DNA of 64,000 bases from Sulfuriflexus mobilis (GTDB lineage: Bacteria > Pseudomonadota > Gammaproteobacteria > AKS1), in NCBI RefSeq assembly GCF_003967195.1, contig NZ_AP018725.1, positions 620,001 through 684,000 on the forward strand. The letters run 5' to 3'. The stretch's first letter is position 1. Every line of letters starts with the position of its first letter. A program made the translations under genes and the position numbers. Shown here piece after piece: positions 1 through 7,321 of this stretch. Under the pieces are notes generated by a model. The model was not told the origin of the DNA. It saw only the letters and a list, made by a program, of their open reading frames with translations, and did not search any database.

Positions 1-75
1 ATCGTTTGGCTGAGAAACAAGACGGCTAATGAAGTGAAAATACCGACTGACGCCGTTCAGGACGCAGAGGTCTGA
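1..75 (+). CDS. possible C-terminal end of an unidentified protein (partial)
   Basis: Frame 1 is open from the first base to a TGA at 73-75, giving 24 residues that end in a polar tail; the other two forward frames close within 30 bases. This may be the last part of a gene that starts before the window. It is too short to recognise a family, and an open stretch of this size can occur by chance. Confidence 0.3.
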   Translation: MVWLRNKTANEVKIPTDAVQDAEV

Positions 76-167
76 GGGCACCCGGCAAGATCAGTCGTTC
101 GAGGTGATGAAGAGAGCGGCCGGCTGTTGCGTGAGTAAGGCTTTGCCGCCGCAGGTTCCTTATGAAT

Positions 168-193
168 ACCGCCCTGTGCATGGACAGGGCGGT
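168..193 (-). terminator. GC-rich hairpin downstream of the small PA3496-like gene
   Basis: Perfect 10-bp arms (ACCGCCCTGT / ACAGGGCGGT) around a 6-base loop lie just beyond the stop of the minus-strand gene at 217-399. There is no clear T-run on either side, so it may be a weak or bidirectional terminator, or a transcript-stabilising stem. Confidence 0.4.
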
Positions 194-216
194 GCTTGCA
201 AAACACAGGATGCCGT

Positions 217-399
217 TTAGTAGTCTGTAAAGTCATCCAGCAGTTTACGCAGACGCTGGGCATCCAGCCGATCTTCCAGCTTGCGGCGTGTGCGGTAATT
301 ATTCTTCTGCTTGGCCTTGCTCTTCACAGGGCTTTCAGAGAAGTAATTGTCATCAAAATACTCGTCTTCAGCCTCGTACATATCAACACGATGGTGCAT
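217..399 (-). CDS. PA3496-like small conserved protein
   Basis: A 60-residue acidic-then-basic protein. The N-terminal half is rich in Asp/Glu/Tyr and the C-terminal half carries a charged helix of the type RRKLEDRLDAQRLRKLLDD. This layout matches the small PA3496-type family found in Pseudomonas and relatives; its function is poorly known. The ATG at 399 is preceded by a strong Shine-Dalgarno (GAGGAAAGG). It is a stand-alone gene with a hairpin after its stop. The family call rests on memory of the helix motif and is moderately secure. Confidence 0.65.
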   Translation of the reverse strand: MHHRVDMYEAEDEYFDDNYFSESPVKSKAKQKNNYRTRRKLEDRLDAQRLRKLLDDFTDY

Positions 400-516
400 G
401 TGCCTTTCCTCGTAAATACCTTTGTGGTAATTGCGATTGTCATTTATAGGGCGGAAAACACCAACGAATTTTTTCGATGGTCAGTATCGAAGTTTTCACT
501 CTAGGCGCGCAGGCTG

Positions 517-741
517 TCAGGATTCCATTTCCCGTACATATTCCTGCAAGTCGATATTAAGCCGCCTGGCGTCCTCGCGGATTTTATGGATTTTTTCAGA
601 TATCTGCTCGGCGTGGTCAAAATTATCGTCACTGACATCCTGGTGAATACGGTGTACGGCCTCATGGGCCAGACGCAGCAGGTCTTCTACATCGGCCGCC
701 GCCTCGAGGATCCTTGCGCCTTGTTCAGCCAGGTTGGACAT
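517..741 (-). CDS. small helical hypothetical protein
   Basis: A 74-residue, Glu/Asp-rich protein predicted from its sequence to be almost all alpha-helix, with heptad-like spacing of Leu/Ile (LLRLAHEAVHRIHQ, ISEKIHKIRED). No signal peptide, membrane segment or cysteine is present. An AAGGAAT Shine-Dalgarno precedes the ATG at 741. I do not recognise a family. It may form a coiled-coil dimer. The coding call rests on start context, length and amino-acid composition. Confidence 0.6.
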   Translation of the reverse strand: MSNLAEQGARILEAAADVEDLLRLAHEAVHRIHQDVSDDNFDHAEQISEKIHKIREDARRLNIDLQEYVREMES

Positions 742-937
742 TACTCTATTCCTTATTATCTATTCTGAACTATCGCTGCCAGCGAGGAAATTCATGGGGC
801 ATTTCGGCAAGATTTACGAATAATTGATTACCAGAGAAATTATAGGCTAATTCACATACAGGTCAAGAAAACCCGGGCGGACACTGTGTGCTGGGTCAAA
901 AAGGTGTAAGCAGAAGCCTGCCGGTGTGTGCAGGGGG

Positions 938-1480
938 CTACGGACGGATGCGCCTTTCGTTACCCTCGGTATCACGGATATAGACCTCGCCCTTGACGCG
1001 GAAGGAATTGGCCTCTTTGATCAGCTTCGCGAAGACGATCGTATTCGAGGGTAGCTTGTCCAATAAATATTCACTGTTATTGGCATCCTTGTGCAGCAAG
1101 CTGTCACCACGGTCATGCTGGAATTCATACAGCCCGCCACGTTTGTTCACTACATCGTCCCGTGGCAGGTCCTGATGGAAATAGAGCAGGGTCTTACCGT
1201 CTGCGGAGAGGGCATAACCATTCTGGCGCGGGGCGTACTTGGAAAACTTGACCAGACCAATCTGCACCTTCTTGCCGTTTTCGTGGTGAAAGGTTTCCAG
1301 TAGCCTGGGCCGGAAGATACCGCCCGACAGCATGATTGAAAAATAGGGGGAGAGCCGGGTTTCGCCTTCCTCAACCTTTTCGTGTAGCGGGGCGTAGGCT
1401 GATGTTTTCAGTTCCAGCGCCGCGGCCAGCGGGCTCAGAGCCAGGGCCAGAATCATCAGGAGTAGTCGGGTTTTAATCAT
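938..1480 (-). CDS. exported hypothetical protein
   Basis: A 180-residue protein beginning with a clear Sec signal peptide (residues 1-21, MIKTRLLLMILALALSPLAA, cleavage after an Ala-rich stretch), so probably periplasmic. The mature part is polar, with beta-strand-like segments and no cysteines or recognised motif. The start at 1480 is chosen over an in-frame ATG 93 bases upstream because it directly precedes the signal peptide and has a GAGGAAG ribosome site. I do not recognise the family. Confidence 0.65.
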   Translation of the reverse strand: MIKTRLLLMILALALSPLAAALELKTSAYAPLHEKVEEGETRLSPYFSIMLSGGIFRPRLLETFHHENGKKVQIGLVKFSKYAPRQNGYALSADGKTLLYFHQDLPRDDVVNKRGGLYEFQHDRGDSLLHKDANNSEYLLDKLPSNTIVFAKLIKEANSFRVKGEVYIRDTEGNERRIRP

Positions 1481-1624
1481 GGCTTCCTCGGTGTGTGAGC
1501 GATAACGATAGCCTGTTGTTATCTTATCGGCCCCGCCAAGTATCTCATAAATAGCCATATTGGGGGGGTCCATAAGACATAGTCGCCGTCACCACAGGGG
1601 ATAAGCATGGAATGGGGTCATCGT

Positions 1625-1654
1625 AAATAAAAAAGGGCGGTCAAAAGACCGCCC
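1625..1654 (-). terminator. intrinsic terminator of the PhoX-like gene
   Basis: Read on the minus strand, GGGCGGTC-TTTT-GACCGCCC is followed by a T-rich run (plus-strand A-rich 1625-1634). It lies 37 bases beyond the stop of the 1691-3013 gene, the classic form of a Rho-independent terminator. Confidence 0.85.
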
Positions 1655-1690
1655 TGATAATAAAGCTTACTTCCCCCTCACTCTCCCCGG

Positions 1691-3013
1691 TTATTTTGGC
1701 ATTTTACTAATGGCCCAGGTGCCGTCACCGTCTTTACTGGTAGAATGCTGGATATTCACGTACAGGGTACGTGAGTCAGTCGGACTGAAGTAAATGCCGG
1801 TACCTTCTGCATCTGGGTCTGTCAGTGATGCAAACAGGCGTACTTTTTTTGAGGCACCAAAATCATTGGTGCGGGTACTGGCTACCCAGATATCCGAGGG
1901 TTTGTTGTCTTCAATGAGCATGAGGTTACCGTCGGGCATTTCAGCAAGATTATCGATACTGTCAAAACCGGATTGATGCCCCTCATCGCCAGGCTTGCCG
2001 ATCTCAACCGGGACATTGACACCTGGCTTGATGAAGTTGGCTACCTTGAGAGAATCCAGCGCAATGGAAATAATCCGGCCCTCATACAGTTCCTTATCGG
2101 TTTCATCGCGCGGACCTTCGGTGATCGCAACATACAGGGTGTTGCCAATAACCTCGAGATCTTCGGGGCGTTGGTAACTCTGCCCACCAGCGGCTGTCCC
2201 GGCAGCACGGGCGTTAAGCGGGTCAATCGGACCTAGCCATTCACCCTGACCAGTGCCATCCGGCCCGGTTACTTTCAGGACATAGAGTGAGCCTGAGGAA
2301 AGGTCGCCATACGTATCCGGTACAAACTTATAAATACCGCCGCCACAGGGCACGGCACCGGCGCAGGTATTGCCACGCTCAGGGCGTGTCTCAGAACGGC
2401 CACGGTATTCATCGACAATATACACATTACCATCCTTATCCAGTTCGATGCCTTCATGGGCAAGGCGACCCACGGCGGGGCGATCCACTACTGCCGTGGC
2501 CTGGGTGAGGTCATTCGTGTTGAGCATCATTTCAAAAAGACGACCACCGGTCTTTTCCTCTGCAAACAATACCGTGCCCCAGGGCGTCCAGCGAATACCG
2601 TCCAGCGCATCCCAGGATGGGTCCTGGGCGATAATGCTTGCTTCGCCGGTCTTCAGGTCAACAACTGAGACTGTGCCACCTTCCGGTTGGTTGCCGGGAA
2701 AACGAAGTTCATGTGTGCGATACATAAAACGGCCGGCATGGTTACCCGTTTCGTTTACGGTATTCATATCATGCCAGTCATCACGACCAGCATCATAAAT
2801 ATTCAGGGCTGTTTCATCAGCAACGACAGACTGACGAAAACCCTTCGGCAGTTTCCACGGCAGGGCCGGATCCCAGTCGGTATTGTTGGCGGATTGCTCA
2901 AGTTGCTTGAAGTTGGAAAATGAATGATTCTTACTATCGGCATGGGTCATGCCGACGGCGATAATACCTGATACGGCGATAGTGACAGAAACTGCAAGAA
3001 GTGTCTTGTTCAT
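1691..3013 (-). CDS. PhoX-family (DUF839) exported beta-propeller protein
   Basis: A 440-residue protein with an N-terminal Sec-type signal peptide (about residues 1-26). Characteristic PhoX-family elements are visible: AHEGIELDKDGNVYIVDEYRG in the first half and GTGIYFSPTDSRTLYVNIQH near the C-terminus, with many Asp/Glu-rich turns. PhoX proteins are periplasmic Ca/Fe-dependent alkaline phosphatases and are normally Tat exported; no twin-arginine motif is visible here, so it may be a divergent, possibly non-phosphatase member. The ATG at 3013 is preferred over one at 3034 because it leads directly into the signal peptide and has a GGGAG site upstream. A strong terminator follows the gene. 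Confidence 0.75.
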   Translation of the reverse strand: MNKTLLAVSVTIAVSGIIAVGMTHADSKNHSFSNFKQLEQSANNTDWDPALPWKLPKGFRQSVVADETALNIYDAGRDDWHDMNTVNETGNHAGRFMYRTHELRFPGNQPEGGTVSVVDLKTGEASIIAQDPSWDALDGIRWTPWGTVLFAEEKTGGRLFEMMLNTNDLTQATAVVDRPAVGRLAHEGIELDKDGNVYIVDEYRGRSETRPERGNTCAGAVPCGGGIYKFVPDTYGDLSSGSLYVLKVTGPDGTGQGEWLGPIDPLNARAAGTAAGGQSYQRPEDLEVIGNTLYVAITEGPRDETDKELYEGRIISIALDSLKVANFIKPGVNVPVEIGKPGDEGHQSGFDSIDNLAEMPDGNLMLIEDNKPSDIWVASTRTNDFGASKKVRLFASLTDPDAEGTGIYFSPTDSRTLYVNIQHSTSKDGDGTWAISKMPK

Positions 3014-3235
3014 GAGATATTTCTCCCTTTCCATTCAGGACAGATGCAAAACATATGGTGAGGGAAAAGGTAGTTATTTTTTATGACAATAGCGTGGCAT
3101 CGGTATGAATATGCCGTGAAAGGCTGCCGGTTTTGTAGAACAAGCCGATGACATGAGGGCCTCGGGGTGCGCAGGCGATTACCATAATACCGTGAGGCAC
3201 GACGGCTAAGATTATGATCTGTACGCGGCTGATTA

Positions 3236-3871
3236 TTATTCTGCTGGCGGTTTTTGTGCGCGCAATACCACAAAGGAACCTTCGCCATAGCCCGTCTTGA
3301 CGACAGCCGCAGTATTTTTATGGCTATCACCGGGTAATAAGGCCTGCGCAAAATCAAAATGATGAAATCCGGATTGTTCAAGCCCATGGATGATTTCATC
3401 GACAGTATGAAAGGTGGCGTCCTTATAAAAAACACTGCTGGCCTTGTTTTTCTCATAGTGCCTGCCCAAGACACTATCCCGGTCAATTAAGCCGATAATA
3501 ATAAAGCCGCCCTCCCGGAGGATACGATAGACCTCAGTGAAGGCCGACTGCAGGGAGGCTAAAAAACATACAGTGGTTACCAGCAGGGCGTAATCGTACG
3601 TCTTGTCGGTTACAGGCAGAGATTCTGCGGTTCCGGCAATAATGTTAATACCCCGCCCCTGTGCGAGTCTGCGCATGGCCTCAGAGGGTTCAATCCCCGT
3701 GCTGATAGTCAGCGGCCCGGCAAAGCGCCCGGTGCCGACCCCTATCTCAATCCCTTCCCCCTTATCAGGTAACAGTGTCCTTATGGCCTCTAATTCAGCG
3801 TTATACTCGAGGGCATGCGTATCAAACCATTCATCATATTCGCGCGCATGTGAATCAAAGGGATTGGTCAT
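3236..3871 (-). CDS. class I SAM-dependent methyltransferase
   Basis: A 211-residue protein with a Rossmann-type methyltransferase core. Motif I (IEIGVGTGRF) is at residues 41-50, an acidic residue of motif II (GIEPS) follows, and a DYALL segment then an RILREGGFIIIGLI strand-turn fit motifs IV-VI of the Methyltransf_11 group. The substrate cannot be told from sequence. It lies downstream of the MerR operon in the same direction (51-bp gap), so it could be co-transcribed with it. Confidence 0.75.
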   Translation of the reverse strand: MTNPFDSHAREYDEWFDTHALEYNAELEAIRTLLPDKGEGIEIGVGTGRFAGPLTISTGIEPSEAMRRLAQGRGINIIAGTAESLPVTDKTYDYALLVTTVCFLASLQSAFTEVYRILREGGFIIIGLIDRDSVLGRHYEKNKASSVFYKDATFHTVDEIIHGLEQSGFHHFDFAQALLPGDSHKNTAAVVKTGYGEGSFVVLRAQKPPAE

Positions 3872-3922
3872 GGCCTTCTTCTGATGGATAGCATTCCCTG
3901 GAACAGTACTCAGGCCGAGGCC

Positions 3923-4393
3923 TCAGCTATGTTGATCCCAGATAAGGTTAAGTAGCTCAATGTTACCTGTATGCAACTTGACGGGGCAGTCTGGACAGCC
4001 ATTGGAAGTGGGTTTGTTTTTACAGCCACGACATTTATTTATTACCCATTTTGCCTGCGCAAGTTCGTCTTTAAGGCGTTCAAGTTCGCGCGCCTTCGCG
4101 GTGATTTCATTTATTTCAGTTTCAAGTTGCGCGGAAACCTTGTTACTGCTTTCGTCACCGGTCTTGCAGGTTTCCCTGAGTGAGGCGATCAGATGGATGG
4201 ATTCAAGAGAAAAGCCATTTTTTGCCAGGTGCAGGATCGACCTGAGACGAGAAAGGTGACGCTCAGTATAAAGCCGCGTTCCGCCCGCCGTGCGCGAGGG
4301 TCGGAGCAGGCCCTCTTCCTCGTAGTACCTGATGGTGCGTACGGTTATAGCAAGTAAGTCTGCTATTTCACCAATTTTATATTCATTCATCAT
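3923..4393 (-). CDS. MerR-family regulator with a four-cysteine C-terminal cluster
   Basis: A 156-residue protein. Residues 4-70 form a MerR winged helix (KIGEIADLLAITVRTIRYYEEEGLL), followed by a dimerisation coiled coil (about 85-118) and a C-terminal effector segment with Cys at 121, 124, 133 and 136 (CRGC...CPDC), a likely metal or thiol-reactive site; another Cys is at 76. It is the last gene of a three-gene operon with a TusA-like protein and a small alpha-beta protein. Upstream of that operon lies a promoter with 19-bp spacing and a central dyad, as MerR activators need, so it probably regulates its own operon. The start could be 4393 or 4390; a TTG at 4396 abuts the previous stop. Confidence 0.85.
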   Translation of the reverse strand: MMNEYKIGEIADLLAITVRTIRYYEEEGLLRPSRTAGGTRLYTERHLSRLRSILHLAKNGFSLESIHLIASLRETCKTGDESSNKVSAQLETEINEITAKARELERLKDELAQAKWVINKCRGCKNKPTSNGCPDCPVKLHTGNIELLNLIWDQHS

Positions 4394-4396
4394 CAA

Positions 4397-4642
4397 CTAC
4401 TGTTTTTGTATCCAGAACCGGAACAGGCCTTCTTTTTCCTCTTGCCTTAAGAGTGTGTGCTGAGTCATGGCACAATAGGCAGGAATGTCCCTGAGCATTG
4501 AACTCTTATCAGAGATGACCAGGGCCACCTCGCCGACGACGAATGTCTTAAATACCTTGGTCAACTCGATCACGGGGGCCGAACAACACAGCCCCTTGAT
4601 GTCAACGACATGGTCGTGCGGCATGGTCATCGCCGCCTTCAC
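4397..4642 (-). CDS. TusA/SirA-like sulfur-carrier family protein (non-canonical active site)
   Basis: An 81-residue protein with the TusA fold signature: DIKGLCCSAPVIELTK at residues 14-29, a central VALVISDKSSMLRDIPAYC, and a terminal FRFWIQK strand. TusA proteins carry sulfane sulfur on the Cys of a CPxP motif. Here the motif is Cys19-Cys20-Ser-Ala-Pro, so one cysteine is kept and the first proline is lost; Cys57 is a third candidate. Its ATG overlaps the stop of the upstream gene (ATGA), implying translational coupling. With a Cys-rich MerR regulator in the operon, a role in sulfur or metal handling is a reasonable inference. Confidence 0.75.
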   Translation of the reverse strand: MKAAMTMPHDHVVDIKGLCCSAPVIELTKVFKTFVVGEVALVISDKSSMLRDIPAYCAMTQHTLLRQEEKEGLFRFWIQKQ

Positions 4643-4866
4643 ATCCCCAGCAATTGTGCCGTGTAGCCACCGGCCTTAACCTGATGGAGCAGCTTGTGCG
4701 AATCAATCTGCTCGGGGTTGTAGGCGACCAGCAATAAATGCGGGGTTTCCTTATTGAAGCGGGGTGCAACGACACCATTGGATTGTCGCAGCACGTCCTC
4801 GAGGGCGGTCCGCTCGCTGGCGGCAAGTGTTTCATTTACATGAATAATCAGATCGGCCAGATGCAT
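4639..4866 (-). CDS. small HMA-like alpha-beta protein of the MerR operon
   Basis: A 75-residue protein with a strand-helix-strand-strand-helix-strand pattern (LIIHVNETL, ALEDVLRQSNGVV, HLLLVAYNP, SHKLLHQVKAGGYTAQLLGM) like heavy-metal-associated ferredoxin-like domains, but without the CxxC metal motif. It is the first gene of the operon and overlaps the TusA-like gene by four bases. A GGAGG Shine-Dalgarno is present upstream. The function is unknown; the HMA-like fold is inferred from pattern only. Confidence 0.6.
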   Translation of the reverse strand: MHLADLIIHVNETLAASERTALEDVLRQSNGVVAPRFNKETPHLLLVAYNPEQIDSHKLLHQVKAGGYTAQLLGM

Positions 4867-4902
4867 GCTTCAATCCTCCATCACGACAAATGTAAGAGGT
4901 TT

Positions 4903-4933
4903 TAAGTATCTGACGTTAACGGTAGATTGTCAA
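4903..4933 (-). promoter_or_regulatory. MerR-type promoter and operator
   Basis: On the minus strand a consensus -35 TTGACA (4933-4928) is followed after 19 bp by a -10-like TACTTA (4908-4903). The spacer is an imperfect 20-bp dyad (4908-4927, 16 of 20 positions symmetric, centre GTTAAC). An overlong 19-bp spacer filled by a dyad is the hallmark of MerR-activated promoters. It lies about 40 bp upstream of the first gene of the operon that encodes the MerR protein. Confidence 0.75.
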
Positions 4934-4977
4934 GTCTGCAAAAGAGGCCGTGGCCTATGCGTTGTCGCAGCGATGGG

Positions 4978-5421
4978 TTATTTAGGCTGTTTGAACAGGT
5001 AGGGCCCAAGCTCAGTTCGTACGTCATTCTCAAGAAGGCCGCATTGAACCTTGATACCCGCCCGAGTGAGGATATCTATGCCTGCCCCGCGATTCCTCGG
5101 GTGAGGGTCTATGATGCCTACATAGACTTCTTTCAGGCCACGCCTCACAAGCTCTTCTGCACAAGAGGGTGTGCGGCCATGAAATGAACAAGGTTCGAGG
5201 GTGACAAACGCAACAACATCATCAAGCGGGCCTTGTATCTGGCTGAGTGCCATGGCCTCTGCGTGAGCCAGGCCGGGTTCGTTGGTGTGACCGGCTGAAA
5301 TGACTGTTCCGTCCCTGACCAATACACAGCCAACGGGCGGGTTGGGCTTGCACTTACCAAGTGCCTTTCTCCCTTCATGCAGGGCCTCACGCATAAAATG
5401 TTCTGCTTGTGGTTTGTCCAT
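4978..5421 (-). CDS. RibD-like deaminase, deaminase domain only
   Basis: A 147-residue zinc-dependent deaminase. HAE at residues 53-55 and PCSFHGRTPSC (Cys78 and Cys87) give the zinc ligands and proton shuttle, with the PCxxxxRTPxC form typical of the RibD deaminase (diaminohydroxyphosphoribosylaminopyrimidine deaminase, riboflavin synthesis). The usual C-terminal reductase domain of RibD (about 200 residues) is absent, and no other rib gene is nearby. It may act with a separate reductase or on another substrate. No FMN riboswitch is apparent upstream. Confidence 0.8.
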   Translation of the reverse strand: MDKPQAEHFMREALHEGRKALGKCKPNPPVGCVLVRDGTVISAGHTNEPGLAHAEAMALSQIQGPLDDVVAFVTLEPCSFHGRTPSCAEELVRRGLKEVYVGIIDPHPRNRGAGIDILTRAGIKVQCGLLENDVRTELGPYLFKQPK

Positions 5422-5626
5422 GATTATTTCTTAAGGTTAAGGTCAGTGTTGATCAGGGTTCTTCGGCACAGTCAGCGGAATGTCGGGCGTGCCCCTCACT
5501 TGCATTGTATGTCAAATGTTCCTTTCTGTATCTGACACGGATATGCTAATGCCTGACTCAACTTCAGGCAACGCAGGACTCGCACGCCTGGACCGCATGG
5601 TTAACCCTGGTTGGGAGGAGAAAGGC

Positions 5627-6019
5627 ATGAAAAAATCTACTCTTATTACGCTGGTTGATATTGGGGCATTTATAAGTTTTGTCTTTGTGGTCTCTACCGG
5701 TGTGTTAATGCGATATTCGCTGCCCCCTCGAAGTGGCCGTTTCATAGAAATACTTGGCCTATCCCGACATGAATGGGGTGAGGTACATTTTTATATTTCT
5801 TTTTTGTTTTTGCTCATATTGTCGATGCATTTAATTTTACATTGGAGATTTATTCTTGGTGTGCTGCATGGACGAGTCAGGGAAATCAGTAGTTATCGAT
5901 TACTCCTGGGCGTGCTTGCCTTAACGGCCGTGTTGGCGCTGGCAATTGCACCATTTGTAACGCCGAAAGAAGATACCGGGGTAACAACTGGCTACCAATA
6001 TGGTAAAGAGAATAAATGA
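5627..6019 (+). CDS. DUF4405-type small membrane protein
   Basis: A 130-residue protein with three predicted membrane helices (about 8-28, 52-75, 86-107). His residues in and before the second helix (SRHEWGEVHFYIS, LSMHLILHW) match the DUF4405 family, which resembles cytochrome b561-like heme-binding bundles; heme binding is an inference. The start at 5627 is chosen over an upstream in-frame ATG because of the strong GGGAGGAG site at 5613-5620 and because the first helix begins there. It stands alone, convergent with the antiporter operon. Confidence 0.65.
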   Translation: MKKSTLITLVDIGAFISFVFVVSTGVLMRYSLPPRSGRFIEILGLSRHEWGEVHFYISFLFLLILSMHLILHWRFILGVLHGRVREISSYRLLLGVLALTAVLALAIAPFVTPKEDTGVTTGYQYGKENK

Positions 6020-6082
6020 GCGGTATCGCGGGGCTTTATTTTATATCACGAATACCCAGAGACTGGAATCAGTTAGCGAGAA

Positions 6083-7303
6083 TCAGTCGGGTATCGTGAC
6101 CTTCAGGCGATCACCATAACACCCGTAGAACCACTTCATGACAAAGGGGGGTAACAAGGTGGTGAGCGCAATCACGATCACCATGCCGGCATAGATTTCA
6201 TTACTGAATATACCACTCACCCGGCCCAACTCGGCGAAGATGAGGCCAACCTCACCGCGCGGTATCATGGCCATACCGATCGCCCAGCGTGCCGGCCATG
6301 ACTCTTTGATAAGAAATGCACCAATGAGTTTGCCGGCGACAGCCGCGAGCAACAGCGACAGCGAGAAACCCCAGATAAAGCTCGAGTCCCAGTCGATCTC
6401 ATGCAAGTTGAGGGAAAGACCTACAAATACAAAAAATATGGGTGTAAACAAATGTACGATGGGCCGCATCTGGTCCTCGATGCGGTGGGCAAAAAGCTCA
6501 TCGGTATGCAGGGCGATGCCCATCGGCAGGAAAAAACGTCTCGACAGGGCCAGCCCCGCGGCAAAGCCGCCAAGTAATTCCGGTGCGCCCAGGGCATGGG
6601 CTAGCCACGCACAGAATAACACCAGCGAGACGATGGTGGTAGGCAGCAGGCCGGGGATGCCGCTGACAGCATCGAAACGCTTGATGAGCAATGAAACCAT
6701 TTTCGCCGCTACGGGGGCGAGGACAAAAAATGCACCTACAAACATCAGTACCTTGCCCGCATTGATCAGGTTTATGCCGCCACCAATGGAGAATTCATAG
6801 AGTAGCGCCAGCAACACTACGCCGAGTACGTCGTCGAGTACCGCGGCACCAAGGACGATCTGCCCCTCGGAAGAATGTTGGCGTTTGAGATCAGAGAGTA
6901 CGCGTATGGTGATACCGATGCTGGTGGCCGTGAGCGTGCCACCGATGAACAGTGATACCAGCAGTGACAGGCCGAACACCCAGTAACCCAGTGCAAAACC
7001 CAATAGCAGTGGGAATATAAATCCCGCTATCGCCACCACGAAGGGTTTCAGGCCGGTGCGCACCAGACGTTTGACGTCGGTCTCCAAACCCACCTCGAAG
7101 AGCAGCAGGATAATACCGATCTCCGCCATCAGTTTGATGGCCTCGACCGGCTGGATCCAGCCAAACAGGCTTGGCCCCAGTACCACCCCTGCAAAGAGCT
7201 CGCCGATCACGGAGGGTGCTCGCAGGCGAGTCGCGAGTTCAGCGAACACGCGCGCCGTCAGCAGAATGACAAGCAGGTAAAGAAAGAAGTCATGGGTTGC
7301 CAC
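6083..7303 (-). CDS. Kef-type cation:proton antiporter (CPA2 family)
   Basis: A 406-residue membrane protein with about twelve hydrophobic segments. The N-terminal LRAPSVIGELFAGVVLGPSLFG, the central GAAVLDDVLGVVLLAL with its acidic pair in the membrane, and the IPRGEVGLIFAELG segment are hallmarks of CPA2 Na/K:proton antiporters. No C-terminal nucleotide-binding RCK domain is present, so it is the membrane subunit alone. It starts with GTG at 7303 and lies 18 bp after nhaA, probably co-transcribed, adding a second antiporter to a Na+/pH-stress operon. Its ion cannot be told from sequence. Confidence 0.85.
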   Translation of the reverse strand: MATHDFFLYLLVILLTARVFAELATRLRAPSVIGELFAGVVLGPSLFGWIQPVEAIKLMAEIGIILLLFEVGLETDVKRLVRTGLKPFVVAIAGFIFPLLLGFALGYWVFGLSLLVSLFIGGTLTATSIGITIRVLSDLKRQHSSEGQIVLGAAVLDDVLGVVLLALLYEFSIGGGINLINAGKVLMFVGAFFVLAPVAAKMVSLLIKRFDAVSGIPGLLPTTIVSLVLFCAWLAHALGAPELLGGFAAGLALSRRFFLPMGIALHTDELFAHRIEDQMRPIVHLFTPIFFVFVGLSLNLHEIDWDSSFIWGFSLSLLLAAVAGKLIGAFLIKESWPARWAIGMAMIPRGEVGLIFAELGRVSGIFSNEIYAGMVIVIALTTLLPPFVMKWFYGCYGDRLKVTIPD

Positions 7304-7321
7304 GGTATTTATTCCCGGTTG

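Noticed and set aside
3010-3486. A 158-codon frame overlapping the methyltransferase and PhoX start
   Set aside because: Same strand but different frame from the methyltransferase, with no motif and no ribosome site.
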